This document shows, in pieces, positions 23,864 to 36,590 of a stretch of DNA of 64,000 nt. The position numbers were made by a program, and so were the translations under genes. This stretch comes from Purshia tridentata (lineage: Eukaryota > Streptophyta > Magnoliopsida > Rosales > Rosaceae). The first letter of the stretch is position 1. Each line of letters opens with the position of its first letter. The stretch covers positions 55,119 to 119,118 of the forward strand of contig QANT01008504.1 in NCBI GenBank assembly GCA_003254885.1, in the 5' to 3' direction. Below the pieces are notes generated by a model. That model was not told the origin of the DNA. It was given only the letters and a program-made list of their open reading frames with translations, and ran no database searches.

Positions 23864-26015
23864 CTACACATGTCGTAGCTGCTGTAACTTTCGAAGATGC
23901 TCCAACAATGAAGTAGCCTTCCGTTTGGCCCTCTCTGTGCCACTCTTAGTGAGCTCTGTCAAGGGTATGACCGCACCAAGCCTACTGATGCAGGCAAGGT
24001 TCTCGGTGTCTCTCTTGCACAGGGCAAGTAAAATGGCAGCTGCATTCTCCTTGTTACGAGGCAGACATGTTCGCAAAAGGTCTATCAGAACAGGTATGGT
24101 GCCAGCCTTTACTATAGTAAGTTTTGCCTCTTGGTGGTTAGCAAGAACTGACATAATAGTCAGTGCTTCATCAACCATGCAATTGCTTGAATCAGTAAGC
24201 ATCTTCAGTAACGCTGTGTTTATCCCTGCCCTGACAGCCCTGCCCTTGTTGCCCTGATAAATGCACAAATTGAACAGTGCTGTCGCAGCATCCTTCTTCC
24301 CTCTGGTGCTCCCATTTTGGAGCAAATCTACCAAAGCAGGAATAGCCCCGGATGCGCCAATTATTATTTTGTTCTCATCAGCTAGTGACAAACTAAAAAT
24401 GGTTGCTGCTGCATTCTCTCGCGCTTCCATGCTTCCAGCTCTGAGGACTTGGACAATAGAAGGAACAGCACCAGCAAGCATAATAAGCCCCTTGTTATTT
24501 TCGTATATAGAGAGGTTGAGAATGGAAGTTACTGCATTCTCTTGTGTTAAGCCATCTTCTGTTGTTAAGAGGTTGACCAGAACTGGTATGGCACCTGCTT
24601 CTGCTATTAGTATTCTGTTATCAGTACTTCTTTTGGACAGTGATCTAATTTCAGTCACAGCAGCTCTACGCTCCTCAATTGATCGGCTGGAGAGCTTCCG
24701 GACCAGAGATTGAATGATTGGCATGTCCCCACTAATGTCACGGAACGAGCCATCACTCTTCTTGATTTTCCCATTGGTCACACCTGTGGGCTGTTCTATG
24801 TTGTTGGCAATACAGCACTGAGTAATTAGACTTCTCAAAACATAGTTTGGAGTTAGTGTCAAATTCTGGAGCTTTTGCTGAGTTTTTGGACAGGTTGTGT
24901 TCCCACAGTCTATCCATCTCTGTATGTAAGATCTCTCGTACGTCTGCAGAATTACAATTGTTAAGAGTCTTGTAATCAAAGTGTGAAAGCCAAAGCTGGA
25001 ATTTTGATGGAAGATAATTAACTGACATAAAAAAAATAAAATTAATAGCATTTAGCATACCTGACCTGTGGTCACAATAACAGGATCCCTCATGAGTTCC
25101 AAAGATATGGGGCATACAAAATCATCAGGAATTGCAGTGGCGTCAGACTTCTTAATATCATCCTGAGCATGAACATGGATTTCAGAGCTGCTCAACCTCT
25201 GGGACTTATGAATCATGTCATCAGCAGATTCAGCACCACAACTTTTATTAGGAACATTGTCCGTCGTCTTTGCAGTGTTGTCTACATGATGCACCCATTT
25301 TCCTGACTCTACCAGAGACTGGGGGAGGCCATGGAATGACATCTTCCTTGAATTCATAGACGCATATCTTTCTATGGCTCTTCTCAGTTGTGCTCTAACC
25401 AATGCAACCTACCATTTACCCAAAACAATTTAAGTCCTTTTTTGTTTGAAAAAGAAAGTCAAAATTAACAAGAGTCTAGCAAGTCTTACCTGTTCTTCAA
25501 CTTCCTCCGAGATATCGAACTGATCATACGGTATGTCGCCCAACGCCTTCTCCAGTTTCCACGTCACACATTGGAATTGGAAACTTATCTTCTTGCTCGC
25601 TTCCTCCTTCAAAATCAAAATTAAACATTCTGATTGTGAACGAAATTAATGGAGGAAATTGAATCAAAGGGGAAAAGTAACTCACGGGGGGCGGAGGGGT
25701 GAAATTGGAATTAAAGTTGGTGACCACGAAGACAAGGCGCTTGGCGGCCTGGAGAGCCACCAGCAGATCAGACACCCAAGATTCTCTGGAGCAGGAATCC
25801 GTGGAAGATGTCGATGCATCCAACGGCCCAAATTGGCGGCCTTTGAACTCCTTTATCTCTTCAAACAAATGCGTCAGCAGAGCGATCCGACGGACAAGAT
25901 CCGTGGAATCCTTCCTGTACAAGCCGTCGCCGCCTTTGCTTGCCGCTGCGACGTCGGTCAGTAGTTGCAGTAGCTCCGAGGTATTGTCCTCGGCGTCGGC
26001 TTCTCCGCCGGCCAT
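23864..26015 (-). CDS. U-box E3 ubiquitin ligase with ARM repeats, PUB10/PUB11 type
   Basis: Transfers ubiquitin from an E2 enzyme to substrates chosen by its ARM repeats (family knowledge). Four exons in phase 0 give 624 residues: 26015-25686, 25606-25490, 25408-25061, 24943-23864. An N-terminal UND-type helical region (LTHLFEEIKE, ISFQFQCVTWKLEKALGDIP, YDQFDISEEVEEQ) is followed by a U-box at about residues 243-315. The U-box motifs are IPDDFVCPISLELMRDPVIV, TYERSYIQRWID and CPKTQQKL. ARM repeats from about 340 to 615 include DNRILIAEAGAIPVLVNLL, ENAVTSILNLSIYENNKG, ARENAAATIFSLSLADENK and KKDAATALFNLCIYQGNKG. The C-terminus ERAKRKATSLLEHLRKLQQL fits PUB10/11 rather than PUB12-15. The exon 3/4 junction splits the U-box between TTGQ and TYER. 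It appears intact. The PUB10-versus-PUB11 choice is not resolved. Confidence 0.94.
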
Positions 26016-28777
26016 TGGCTCCCTCTGGGCTCTGTCTATCTGTCTGTGTTGGCTGGTTTAAGTCTCTGCGTATAGAAATGGAAGACGCAGAATGTGGGTG
26101 GTGGGATTAAAATGGCTGGCGGTCATGGGATTAAGGATTTAATTAATAAATTCATATTAGAGTGAGTGAGTCAGTGAGTGAAGAAGAAAGCGAGAATCTC
26201 GGTCAGTAAAATGTTAAAATGGGAAAGAAAACAAGAGGATACAGTTGGAACTTTATAATTAAGAATATAAATATTATGATTTATAATTTCCCTGTAACTT
26301 TATTGTTACAGCTTTCTTGTACTTCAACCAACTTCAAGTCGTAGACTCGTAGCCTTCTTTTGGACCCAAAAAAGAAAAAAAAGAAAAATACCATGTTGCA
26401 AGCCTGTAAAGGCTGTTTTTTCTCATTTTTGACATTATCTGATCCCCCTATCATTTGTACAACAAGGAAAATTTCAAATACAAAAAAAAAAAAGAAAAAA
26501 GAAGAGGTCAGCCTTTTCCTTTTTGTCCTAGCTTTTTTTTTCTTAGAATTTAGAATTGTAGCACCGTATTTTGTTGCCCCCAGTGTAAATAGTAGAAATT
26601 AAGATAAATGCTAGTTACATTTTCCTTTTTACATGCTCATTTGACTTTCTTTCTTATTACTTTTATTGAGTAGTATAATTTATTATCGAAATTATTCATT
26701 TTGTAAATCATGTCTGCAAAGATTCAATAATTAAAAATTATTTGATCAGGTAACTTTTATATAATAAATAGACAATAAACTTAATTTTTTTATTTAATAA
26801 TAGTTTGATGATAAAAAAATTTTATTTTGGTGATATTTTATAAAGATAATTATTAAAATATAATTTAAAAAATAAACGGTTTTGATCATGAGATTATATT
26901 GTTGAATGAAAACAATAGAAGAGAATGTTAAAAAAAAGAAAGAAAGTAGAAATAAGAATCTAGCAATCATTTCTCATTAATTAATATATAAACAACAAAG
27001 TTTCTTGTTTTAGGGCAGCATTGGTCTATGCAATAAGACAGTGAATTAGCTCAAGCATTGTTGCAATGATCAATAACCAAATGATTTTTCATTAAATTTT
27101 AACTTTTAAGAGATCTGAGGAATGTTTCTTTCTTTTTTTCATTGTCTTTATATTCTTAGAAATATATAATATATATAATGTGTTTACGATGCTGTTTAAA
27201 GTCTTCTTTTTTTAGCAAAGGCAAGTTCCTTGGCTTGACCTTGATAACCTTGAGCTGTTGCCGGTTGATTAACTAGCTTGCTTAAAATATAATAAAATTA
27301 TTCAATAAGATTCTAAATAATCATCTCCTTTATCTTTTTTAATTGATTTACGAATTTAAAACAAAAAGAAATGTTGGGTTATTTCTGTATTCCCAAACCA
27401 ATATTTTAATTAACCAATGACGTGCTGCCATATGGGCCGCTCCCTTAAAAGAAGTAGATACTGCCAAATGGCAACTATATATACATTTTTTTTTGCGAAG
27501 CTAATAATCTCTTCGATCTTGTTTCTTATTAATGTGGTTTGGGTCACTGGGTGGAGCGCTGTCATTTCACATTCTTCCTTTCTTTCTTATTTGCTTTTCA
27601 TTAATATATTATTTTAGAGTAAAATTTTCATAGAATGAAAAAAAATAGACACTGTAATAAAAAACAAACAAAAAAAATAAAGATTATTTCTAAAAAAGGA
27701 CATTAATTAACTATAATACTTACAGTTAATTGGTAATTGGAGTTCCCTACATATGACTTATTTAAGGAATAAGGATAGGACGACATAGAAGACAACCATT
27801 GATACAGATAAAGATCGGAGGGTTTCTGAATATGTCTCCATGTAAATGAAGAGATGTGATTCTAAATAAAAAAAGAAAGATCGAGATATAATTGGCCGCT
27901 CCAACGGCTTCATGCATTCACTTAACAAGGTGTTTTGCGTCTTTTTCAAATTCTCCGCTAATTTTTTATATGCTATTCTTTTTATAGCAAATTCATATTT
28001 TCTAAGATATATAATATTATTCAGTATTTGATGATGCAGGCAGACGCATGCAGTCTAATGATCATTATGACAGTCTAAATATTTTTCTTGATCACATTTT
28101 GTTTTTGTTTTTGTTTTTCTGTGTGGGCTATACTGTTCTTTGTAGTTGTTATATTAATTTGCAATAATATATATATATATATATATTTAGACTAATTCAA
28201 CATGAATTTTCAATGTTGAATACATATAGATAGACGTGGTTACAACGTTGTGTTTGTGTCCGTTTTTATGGTTGTCTGATATATCTGGACGGCCATTGGT
28301 TGTATCTTTCAGACAATGATATTAGTATATATATATAATTTCTTGATGTGGTTATCCAGTTATCCACATTTCATTAATTCCACAATATTCAACTATGCAT
28401 GTTCAAATTCAAATCCAAATCAACAATATATGCTTTTTTCTGTCAGTTCAATCATCAAATTTATTTTGCATGTCCACGCCACTATCCATATATATATATA
28501 TATATATATATGCTTGTCCCTTTTGTTTTTTGTTTTTCGTATTTTCGGTCTTTTTCCCTTATATCCTATAGTATGCTAATATAATAAAACACAAGTTAAA
28601 TGTACGAATGATCACCTGAAACACGCATCATTAATAGACAAATCGAAGAAAAACAGGTGAAGTATATATGCATAAAACATTAATGGAACCATAGTAACAA
28701 AACTATGACTTATACATAACATGGTAAAGAAGTTGTAAATGACCAAATATTTTCATGGTAAGAAGTTAAGAACTTAT
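26016..28777. other. U-box gene promoter and AT-rich spacer
   Basis: The first few hundred bases are the 5' region of the minus-strand U-box gene. The rest is AT-rich, with poly-A runs near 26375 and 26481 and AT microsatellites at about 28166-28186 and 28488-28512. No gene, RNA gene or clear transposon end is seen. Confidence 0.6.
28488..28512. repeat. AT microsatellite
   Basis: An uninterrupted run of about 12 AT units in a gene-free stretch. A similar, slightly shorter run lies at about 28166-28186. Confidence 0.95.
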
Positions 28778-29081
28778 GGCCTCGTTTGGTGTCTAGGATT
28801 GGATTGAAAAAAATAAATGGTGAATTCATGTGTATTTAAGAAAAAAAATGAAATGTTTTCTAACTGAAAGAAAGAAGATGGAAAGAAAATGGCTTAGCAA
28901 TAAGGAAAATATTATCCTTGCTAATTCCCACCATTTTGAGGGGATTGGAAATGATAAGTTGTTTTCATAATTTATCAATCTTATTCCTATTTTCTTTCTT
29001 CAACTTAGAAATTTATTCTTCAAATACATATGAATTTGTCACTTATCCTTTTCAATCCAATCATAGCAATCAAATAAGGCC
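28778..29081. mobile_element. MITE with about 33-bp terminal inverted repeats
   Basis: The left end reads GGCCTCGTTTGGTGTCTAGG and continues ATTGGATTGAAAA. The complement of the right end reads GGCCTTATTTGATTGCTATG and continues ATTGGATTGAAAA. The inner 14 bases are identical and most outer bases agree, so the ends form a clear inverted pair around a 304-base AT-rich body with no coding capacity. The GGCCT...TTTGGT start resembles hAT-derived MITEs of dicots, but I could not fix a target duplication. Confidence 0.75.
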
Positions 29082-29910
29082 TTTATTCATTAATATTACT
29101 TGGGTTTGAAGAAAAATGTGCGAGCGAGGACTTGGTCAGCGCCAAGGGGCTAGCCTTCTAGATAACTAATATTACTTATTATACCGTTTTACGTGTCATC
29201 ATTATATTATATAAAATTTTTTTTATTTTTATTTTTTTAGTGTTCTATGTATGAATGATATATAGATTGCCATGTAAGATGGTATAAAATTATAAGAATT
29301 ACAATGTTATTTTGCCATTCTTACATATTGATAATTTCTAATGGAGCCATTGGTTTTCAGTATCTAGTAATCGCTAAGATAATTAGATGTGCCTCTCATT
29401 TGTAATTAAGAAAAAACCTCACGTCCAAGTCAATATCTCACAATAAAAAACAATTAAAATAAAACTCCTTACATTTTTGTTTTTGGAAATAACATTATTT
29501 AATAGTTAATACCTACAGAAAAAAAACAATAAAAATTACATACAGTGCAGCAAGAATCAAAATGTCGTTTCTCCCTCGTCTTGGGCCATGATAGAGGTAC
29601 TGGGCTTAAACACTCAAAATAAATGAGTATCCGTCCGATCCAAATGTATGAAATCTAGCCCACCAAATCAGGGACTTAATTTCAGCCCATTTTAGGATAT
29701 TACAAACCTCTAGGGCCTGCACTTTTAAGCATTTACAATTAATCGGCCATTCGTTTCCAACAGATTCACTATTCACCGACCAGCAAAACAATTAACAATT
29801 ATTATTTATTTTCTTTGATTAGGATAATAAAATAAATAAATAAATAAAAAGTATCTTCCGATAAAAATTAAGCATCCAATTTAAATCAATTAGCAATGAG
29901 TGAAAAGATC

Positions 29911-29946
29911 TTGTTGTGAATGACAATTCTAGGTCATTCACAACAA
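29911..29946. repeat. perfect 14-bp inverted repeat hairpin
   Basis: The arms TTGTTGTGAATGAC (29911-29924) and GTCATTCACAACAA (29933-29946) are exact reverse complements around the 8-base loop AATTCTAG. It adjoins the left edge of the possible element that follows and may be a separate small insertion or the tip of that element. Confidence 0.9.
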
Positions 29947-30378
29947 TTTTGATGTTTGGTAAAATTTCAAAAACTGTAGTGATCAGTGACTATTTAAGGT
30001 TACTCACTACAGATATTCACTATAGTTTGAAACCTGTTTTTCAAAACTGTAGTAAGTGATAATTGTGGCCAAAATTATTTTTACTCAATCTATCCTCACT
30101 TTTCTAATAAAATGACAACCATTATCTTTTTTTTTTTAACTATAGTATATCTACCCAAAAAAACTTTCAGCATCATATCCATTTTAGTAATTATGAACAG
30201 TTACAGCAGTTTTATATTACAATTTACTGAATACCCTTCATACTTCTTTTGCATTCAGCACTTTTGAAAACATAGTTTACCAAACACTCAGCTAACATTA
30301 CTTTACAGCTGTTTTACTTCACTGTTTTATTACTTTACTACAATTTTTTCTCACTGCAGTACCAAACTAAGCCTAAAT
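29947..30378. mobile_element. possible decayed hAT-type MITE
   Basis: The left side reads GTTTGGTA...CTGTAGTG. The right side, read in complement, is TTAGGCTTAGTTTGGTACTG followed by CAGTGAG, so GTTTGGTA and CTGYAGTG recur in inverted orientation. The interior has several GTAGTGA/ACTGTAGT words, typical of subterminal repeats in hAT elements. The ends are degenerate and no duplication flanks them clearly, so limits are approximate. Confidence 0.45.
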
Positions 30379-33300
30379 TACTCTTTGCCCAAAAAAGAAA
30401 GAAAAAGAAACACCATTTCCATTTAGAGATTGAAAATCGATTAACACCAGACGTCGTCCCTAGCTAGCTAGGACAATAAAACGAGGACGGAGCTTAATGA
30501 ACACATAAGCAATGGTAAAAATAGCCTATAGTTGGCCAGTTTGCATAACATCATCGTACGCAAACAGTTGCTAGTAATAATTTTTTAATGAGGTGATACA
30601 TTATAATTAATTAATTTATAAGGTTCAGAACCTTTATTAACATGTCCGACCCTAAAAGACTGCATGTCCCGATATCACTATCTTGATTTGGAGACTGACT
30701 TTGAATTAAAAATTGCATGGAAAGTAAGTTGACAGTTCTTTAGCCAGAAGATTGCTTCTAATCGATTAAAGTTCTTTCTTCTTTTATGTATAATAGATCG
30801 AAAACTTAACCTATACTACTTTTTATATTAATGTATAGATCTTAGTAATGATAGGAGTCTACGTGAAGTCCAAGTACATGAACCATTTGATATATCTCTG
30901 AAGACAAGCAATTAAGTTGAATATATAGTAGAATGGTTTCGTTGTCTTCAATCAAGCTAGCTGGCTGCTAGTAAATCGATCTCCAAGAATTAATATTATT
31001 ATATATGATATGAAATATGTGAAATGAAAATTAGCGAAATGTATATATATAGTATTGGATCGGTGACCGACGCCATGGAAGTCCAATTGCACCATGTTGT
31101 AGAGGTCAAAGATCAAATAATTAATGAAAAATTACCTAATAATTGTCTTAATTAATAAAAAAGGTTAAGTAAGAAGAAGGGCATGACATGCAAACTGTGC
31201 CTCTCAACAAACATACATGATTCATGGATATATAGAAGGTTGGTTGAAGTTCAATTCGGACTATTATTTTGCCAATAATGATATATATCTGTATATATAT
31301 CTAGTTTATGATTAACGTACTATTGAGTATTGACTGTTGGGTGGGTCTACTCAAGTACACTTACTGCCTCTTTTCTATATATTAATGTGTGAAGGAGAAG
31401 GCTCCTATGTTCATACCATATCTGCGCACTTAAATCTTCATTGGATAGAAAGGTAGGTAGACCGTAGACAGACACTAGGTACATATACCCCACACGGCCA
31501 CACCACACATGCATATTACATGTATCGTACTTTTTATGATTGAAACGTCGACGTTCAACTTAGAGATTAGGAGAACGTTGTTGTTTTGAAGATACAGCTA
31601 GCTAGCTATAATATATAGAATATAGATCTCTCACTGTCTAGCTCAGTCTTCGATCAATTGGTTGTGTTATTGTGGTTCACGTACTTTCATGAATCATGGC
31701 ATCCATATATATGGTTGGGCCAGGCCAGCTGGGGAACCTGGACAATGAGAGATTGTCGTTCAGTTCAGTCCCAATCAGTAAGTGGTCAAAAGTTTCATCA
31801 CAGTCCCAATGAGATCGCTAGCTAGTTACACAAGACACACAAAAAGCTAGCCCACACCCCATATATGCACCATACACCAATAACCAACAATTAAACATGA
31901 ACAAAGTTGAAAATGAATTGAGACTTCACATGTACACATATAACGTAGCTGGTTAGCTGGTGGAGCTGGTGGCAATTGGGCACTAAATTAATTATATGGA
32001 AGGTGATTACGAAAATGGGACTTTTAGTTCTTCCATCACTTCACATGCATGCATTGAATGGTAGATATGAATTCATCATCAGGCGACATGTCAATGTAGA
32101 TATCACCGTGGTGATATATATAGGCTTTAGCTAATTAATGTGTAATAATTTTTCTCATCGCGGATATATATATAGATATATGTACAGTTATTCTCTGAAG
32201 CAGACATCTGTAATTTTTTTTTTTTACAGAATTTAGTTGACCTCGATCAGCAATGTAAGAGGAGGCTTGCATTGAGGTGCACCGACCGGTCGGTGTACAA
32301 AAGCCGACCAATCGGCGAGGGACAATCCACGAACGAGCATCCGCAAAAGAGAATTTTCATATAATGTCCAATTAATTAATATAAATGTGTCAGGCACATG
32401 CATGATCGATGATGGTCATATTCAAATAGATTGCTTGATCAGGCGCGTTGACATGCATGCATAGTCTTTTCTAGTTTCCATTTCATATTCCAACTTAATT
32501 GGTCTTACGCACAAATTTTTACACCATGATCATTAACCAAATACAACATTAATTTATTAATTAGAAGCCCCGAAATATACGAAAACGAATACAAAGTTAT
32601 GTATGGTTAATTGGAAGCTAAATTAATAAATAGATAAGATAAATTCTTAATTAATTTAGTCGCAACTTGCATATTTTGCAAGTTTCCTTCTAAATTTTTC
32701 GCTCATTTGTTTGGAATATATATATGCAATGATCAGTTATGATTGATCAAATTACTGAGTACTACTCAGAGTGTGTACATAGTTATTAATTAATCTAATG
32801 ATATTTCACTCTACTTTGTTGAAAAATATTTCAAGTTTGAAATCTTTTCCAGTTTATGGGGAAAAAAAGAGAGAGAGAAAATAATCCGTTATTTCCAGGT
32901 TAAAAAGAAAAAAAAAGGTACTACATAATGCTTAATTAAAAGATTATTCCTGATCAAAAGGAAAAAAGCTAGATAATTCAATGAAATATACAAAACCAGC
33001 CTATTACGAATTGATTGAACAAGAATCAATGAAATTATACACTCAAAGCTGCAAGCCAGAAATTGTACAAGTAAAGGAAAATCCATGATGTAAATGTCCA
33101 TGTTCACAAATTAATTTGCTTAATTAGCTAAATTCATTTTTAAATAATTGCTATCCATGTGTTTAATTACCCCCAACTTTAATTACGATGAAGTTGGCTA
33201 GCTAGCTAATTAACATTTCCGATATTCAACAGAGGAAATATGGTCTCTTTGTTGATTAATATCATCCGCAACCATCATCGATCATCTGTTGCAAAGATTA

Positions 33301-33654
33301 GTTACATATAATTAAGCAATAGAATTAATCTTCAAATGAAAGGCTTGTAGTGTGAAGTATTGGCCGGAGTCCACATCTTGAAATGCAAGAGATTCTCATT
33401 CTTGATCGAATGCATGCATATGTACATATATTGTCGCTCCATCGATCTTCTAATGTACTGCACATTGTGACTTTGTCAATCATCCCAAAATAGGAATATT
33501 GGATTATGTAGCTCATCGAAGAGAGGAAGTGTGGTATAGATGAGGCAAATTCTGATGACGACTTAAATCCTAAATGACATTTTAGGCTCATTGTTAACAT
33601 GATCACTTGGATCCTCCGTTAGATTTTGATCATGAGGTATTGATGATCGAATCA
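30379..33654. other. gene-poor AT-rich spacer downstream of the MYB gene
   Basis: No coding gene is recognised. GCTAGCTAGC words are frequent (for example near 30465 and 31600). A small GC-rich palindromic island at 32277-32316 stands out and is listed separately. The segment next to 33655 is the 3' flank of the minus-strand MYB gene. Confidence 0.6.
32277..32316. repeat. GC-rich double palindrome
   Basis: CACCGACCGGTCGGTG at 32280-32295 is a perfect 16-base palindrome, extendable to about 22 bases with one mismatch. It is followed at once by a second inverted repeat, GCCGA-ccaa-TCGGC (32303-32316). Both are GC-rich in a strongly AT-rich setting. They could be the end of a transposon or a protein-binding site; the sequence alone does not decide. 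Confidence 0.8.
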
Positions 33655-35551
33655 CTAAAAGGAGCTAGCTGCACTGATTGTGAGGTCAAGGTTTAAATCA
33701 GGGAGGCCACAACATGAATCATCCTCTAAGCAGCTTGTACCATCCGATACTTGGTCACAATTAATATCACCACCCGATCTTAGTGGCTGATCATTATTAT
33801 TTGTTGGGGAACTTTTTAACCCAGACACAAATGTTGTTGCACTACCCAGAGTTTGTGGGTTTTGATGATGATGATGAGGAGGAGGGCGAGGGAGAATATT
33901 GGTGGTGGTGGGTCGATGATTGTTTGGATCTATACCCATGTTTATAAGCTTCCTTCTCAAGTGGGAGTTCCAATAGTTCTTCACTTCGTTGTCCGTACGT
34001 CCTGGCAATCTTCCAGCAATCAACGACCACCTAATATTAAAAAAAAAAAAAAAACCATTTTAACGTACACCCATCAAAACTAAGCACAAGTGTAGAAAAC
34101 TAATTACTGACATATTTGTTAATTTGTTCAAGAAAACAATGTGTATGTACTTTTCATTTGTGTTGTTATGATTAGTAAATCTTTTAAGGACAAAACTGAA
34201 ATTGCGTTCTTTAATATATTATAAATATTACAAATAGTAAATTATAAAAATCCCCTTTGAATTCATATATTTTACATCAAAATTTATGTCATTATTTTTT
34301 CATGTGTTCCCTTTGACCACTTGCCAACTCATCTTTCTTTCTATTTAGATTTTAATCAATCTTTCTTGAATTTTAAACTTTGTAAATTCCTCATATGCTC
34401 TCAATTCTATTTAGAAACGTTTTCTCCTTAGTTGACTTTAACGTCTCTATTTCCTCTTTACAATTTTTTGTGCTTTAAATGCTGATGATTTATTGTTGGA
34501 CGTTTTTACCGAATGTCTATCATAATTTCCCATATATGATTTTTTAACTATATTAATAATTATAAACAAAGAAATAACCTACAAATAATTCTCATAAATA
34601 AATAATGAACTTACAAAATTTTTTCTATATAAATATAATGAACCTATACACAGTTTTAATAAACTTAATTATTAACAAATAAATAACCTACAACAACTAA
34701 ATCACCTACACTAACAAATAAATATGATGAACCTAAAGACATTTTTCAGTTGTGTACGTAGCTTCTTAATTTATTCTACTATATATGTTTATTGACACTC
34801 TTTTGTTAGAGATATATTACATTGTACACATATGAATTTTTCTATTGAATTATAGTCTAGAGAAAATATCACACCATAAAAAGTGTCATATATTAATTAT
34901 TTTAATTAATTTCTTAATATATATATGTGGTGTAATGCAATTGCATTTAGTAAATGCTTGTTCAAATTATTTCACTTGGTACTCACTGTGAATTGAGAAA
35001 AATTGAAAATTAATAAGCTAGCTAGCTAGGCATAAATGCAATATATAATGTGAAGGTTAGCTAGGAAAGTAAATGAAATGATGATGAGATCGATATCGCA
35101 CCGGTTGCCAAGGAGTGCATGAAGTTTGATGATGAGATCTTCTTCATCTTCAGCAAAGTTGCCTCTTTTAAGGTCTGGCCGTAGATAGTTTATCCATCTC
35201 AGCCTACAGCTTTTACCACAGCGAAGTAGGCCTGCCATCCATCAAAACAGAGAAAGGAAATTATTCACAAGAAGAAAATTAAGGACTAAATTAATTAGCT
35301 AATTAGATCGATAAAAGATGAAGAATAAGAAGAAGAAGAAGAAGACGAAGAAATGGGTGGTTAATTGAGTACGTAATTGGTGTGTATATATATATATTTT
35401 TATTTATTTCCATATTCTGACCTGCAGCTTTAGGAAGGGCACGCCAACAGCCCTCACCATGTTTGCGAATGTAATCTATGAGCTTCATGTCTTCTTGCTT
35501 GGACCAAGCTCCTTTGTTTGTATCCTGCTTATCGCAGCACGGTTTCCTCAT
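33655..35551 (-). CDS. R2R3-MYB repressor, MYBC2 type (subgroup 4-like)
   Basis: Nuclear transcription factor. Close relatives in grapevine and other dicots repress proanthocyanidin and anthocyanin synthesis by joining MYB-bHLH-WD40 complexes and recruiting co-repressors. Three exons give 211 residues: 35551-35422, 35231-35102, 34030-33655, in the usual R2R3-MYB intron phases. R2 is about residues 14-64 and R3 about 67-115. The start [20 protein letters not shown] is characteristic of the MYBC2 group. The bHLH-binding signature is present in R3 ([20 protein letters not shown] fits DLx2Kx3Lx6Lx3R). A C1-like motif follows ([12 protein letters not shown]), then His/Pro- and Asn/Gly-rich linkers. 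An EAR repression motif LNLDL sits at the very end ([15 protein letters not shown]). No TLLLFR motif is seen after it. Intron 2 is long, 1071 bases. The pathway role is inferred from family. Confidence 0.93.
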
Positions 35552-36132
35552 TGTTATTGTTTGTATATCAGCTTAAGCAAAGTTTTACAGACAACCTAGT
35601 TATCGATACAAATTAGCTAGTAATATAATTGAGAGAGAGAGAAATTCGATGCCAATATATCGATCGATTGATCAAGAAGTGGCCAGATTGGGTTGATGAG
35701 AATGAGCAAATTGAGGTATATATTATTAGGTAGCTAGGTAACTGGAAAACAATCTAGGTTGACTTGGACCGGTGGTTCGCCAATGTGTTCATCAGTGAGC
35801 ATACCAGAAATGGGTACTTGACAATTATTTCCGTCTTGTAAGTAATATAATCTGCTTTTAATTTTCTTATTCCAACTCTATTGTTGTATTAATTATAAGT
35901 CTAACTATTTACATTTGCTTACTTCAATTTTAACAGTGTGTCTTAAATTTTAAACTCTAAAACCGATATTTTGTATTAATAATGGTACACGTTCAGTGAA
36001 TTTGAGACAAACATATCAACATATATATATTGGCACGTAATGTTATGGGTGGTAAAATTAGCTAAAAAATTTCTCTTAAATTTAAAGGCTAATATATGTA
36101 TGGCTTCTCAATCTATAGTTATTTAAATTTAG
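35552..36132. other. MYB promoter region
   Basis: Immediate 5' flank of the minus-strand MYB gene. It is AT-rich with GAGAGAGA near 35630. No other gene is visible. I could not assign specific control sites with confidence. Confidence 0.5.
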
Positions 36133-36590
36133 AGTAAATTATAACTCACCCCTGAGGTAATTTGGGGTATTTCACAACTTGCAACCTATTGTTTTAATTT
36201 TTTAAATTTAGTACCTAATGTTTTGATTCAGTTTTAATTAGTCTCATATTTTTGCTGATTTATAAGGGCGAAAGACCTCCCAAATTGCCCCATTTCAATT
36301 ATTTGTTTGATATGGATTTTGGTTTTTGAATGACCTCTCAAAATTCATATAATTAAACTTGATGTACCAAAAATGCACATGAAGAGAAATCATTAGGCCT
36401 TACAAATTAGTTACAATATGAGACCTCTAATTATCAAGTCATCAACTAATGTCTAATCAGATATTCAGAAATATGGCAGTAGTTAAATGTAAGCAAATTC
36501 AAATGTTAGGCACTAAATTGAAAAAATTTAAAACTATAAGAGGTGTAAGTTGTGAAATGCTCCAAATTTTACGGGTGTTATTCATGCACA
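36133..36590. mobile_element. long-arm inverted-repeat MITE (foldback type)
   Basis: The left arm (about 36133-36220) and the complement of the right arm (about 36500-36590) align over roughly 80 bases. Shared words include TTTCACAACTT, followed by ACC and a TTTTAAATTTTT-like tract, then TTTAGT(A/G)CCTAA. The tips carry CACCCCTGAGG on the left and ACACCCG on the right. The centre has no coding capacity. This type, starting near ACTCACCCCTGAGG, is a familiar non-coding dicot repeat. The superfamily is not assigned. Confidence 0.7.
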
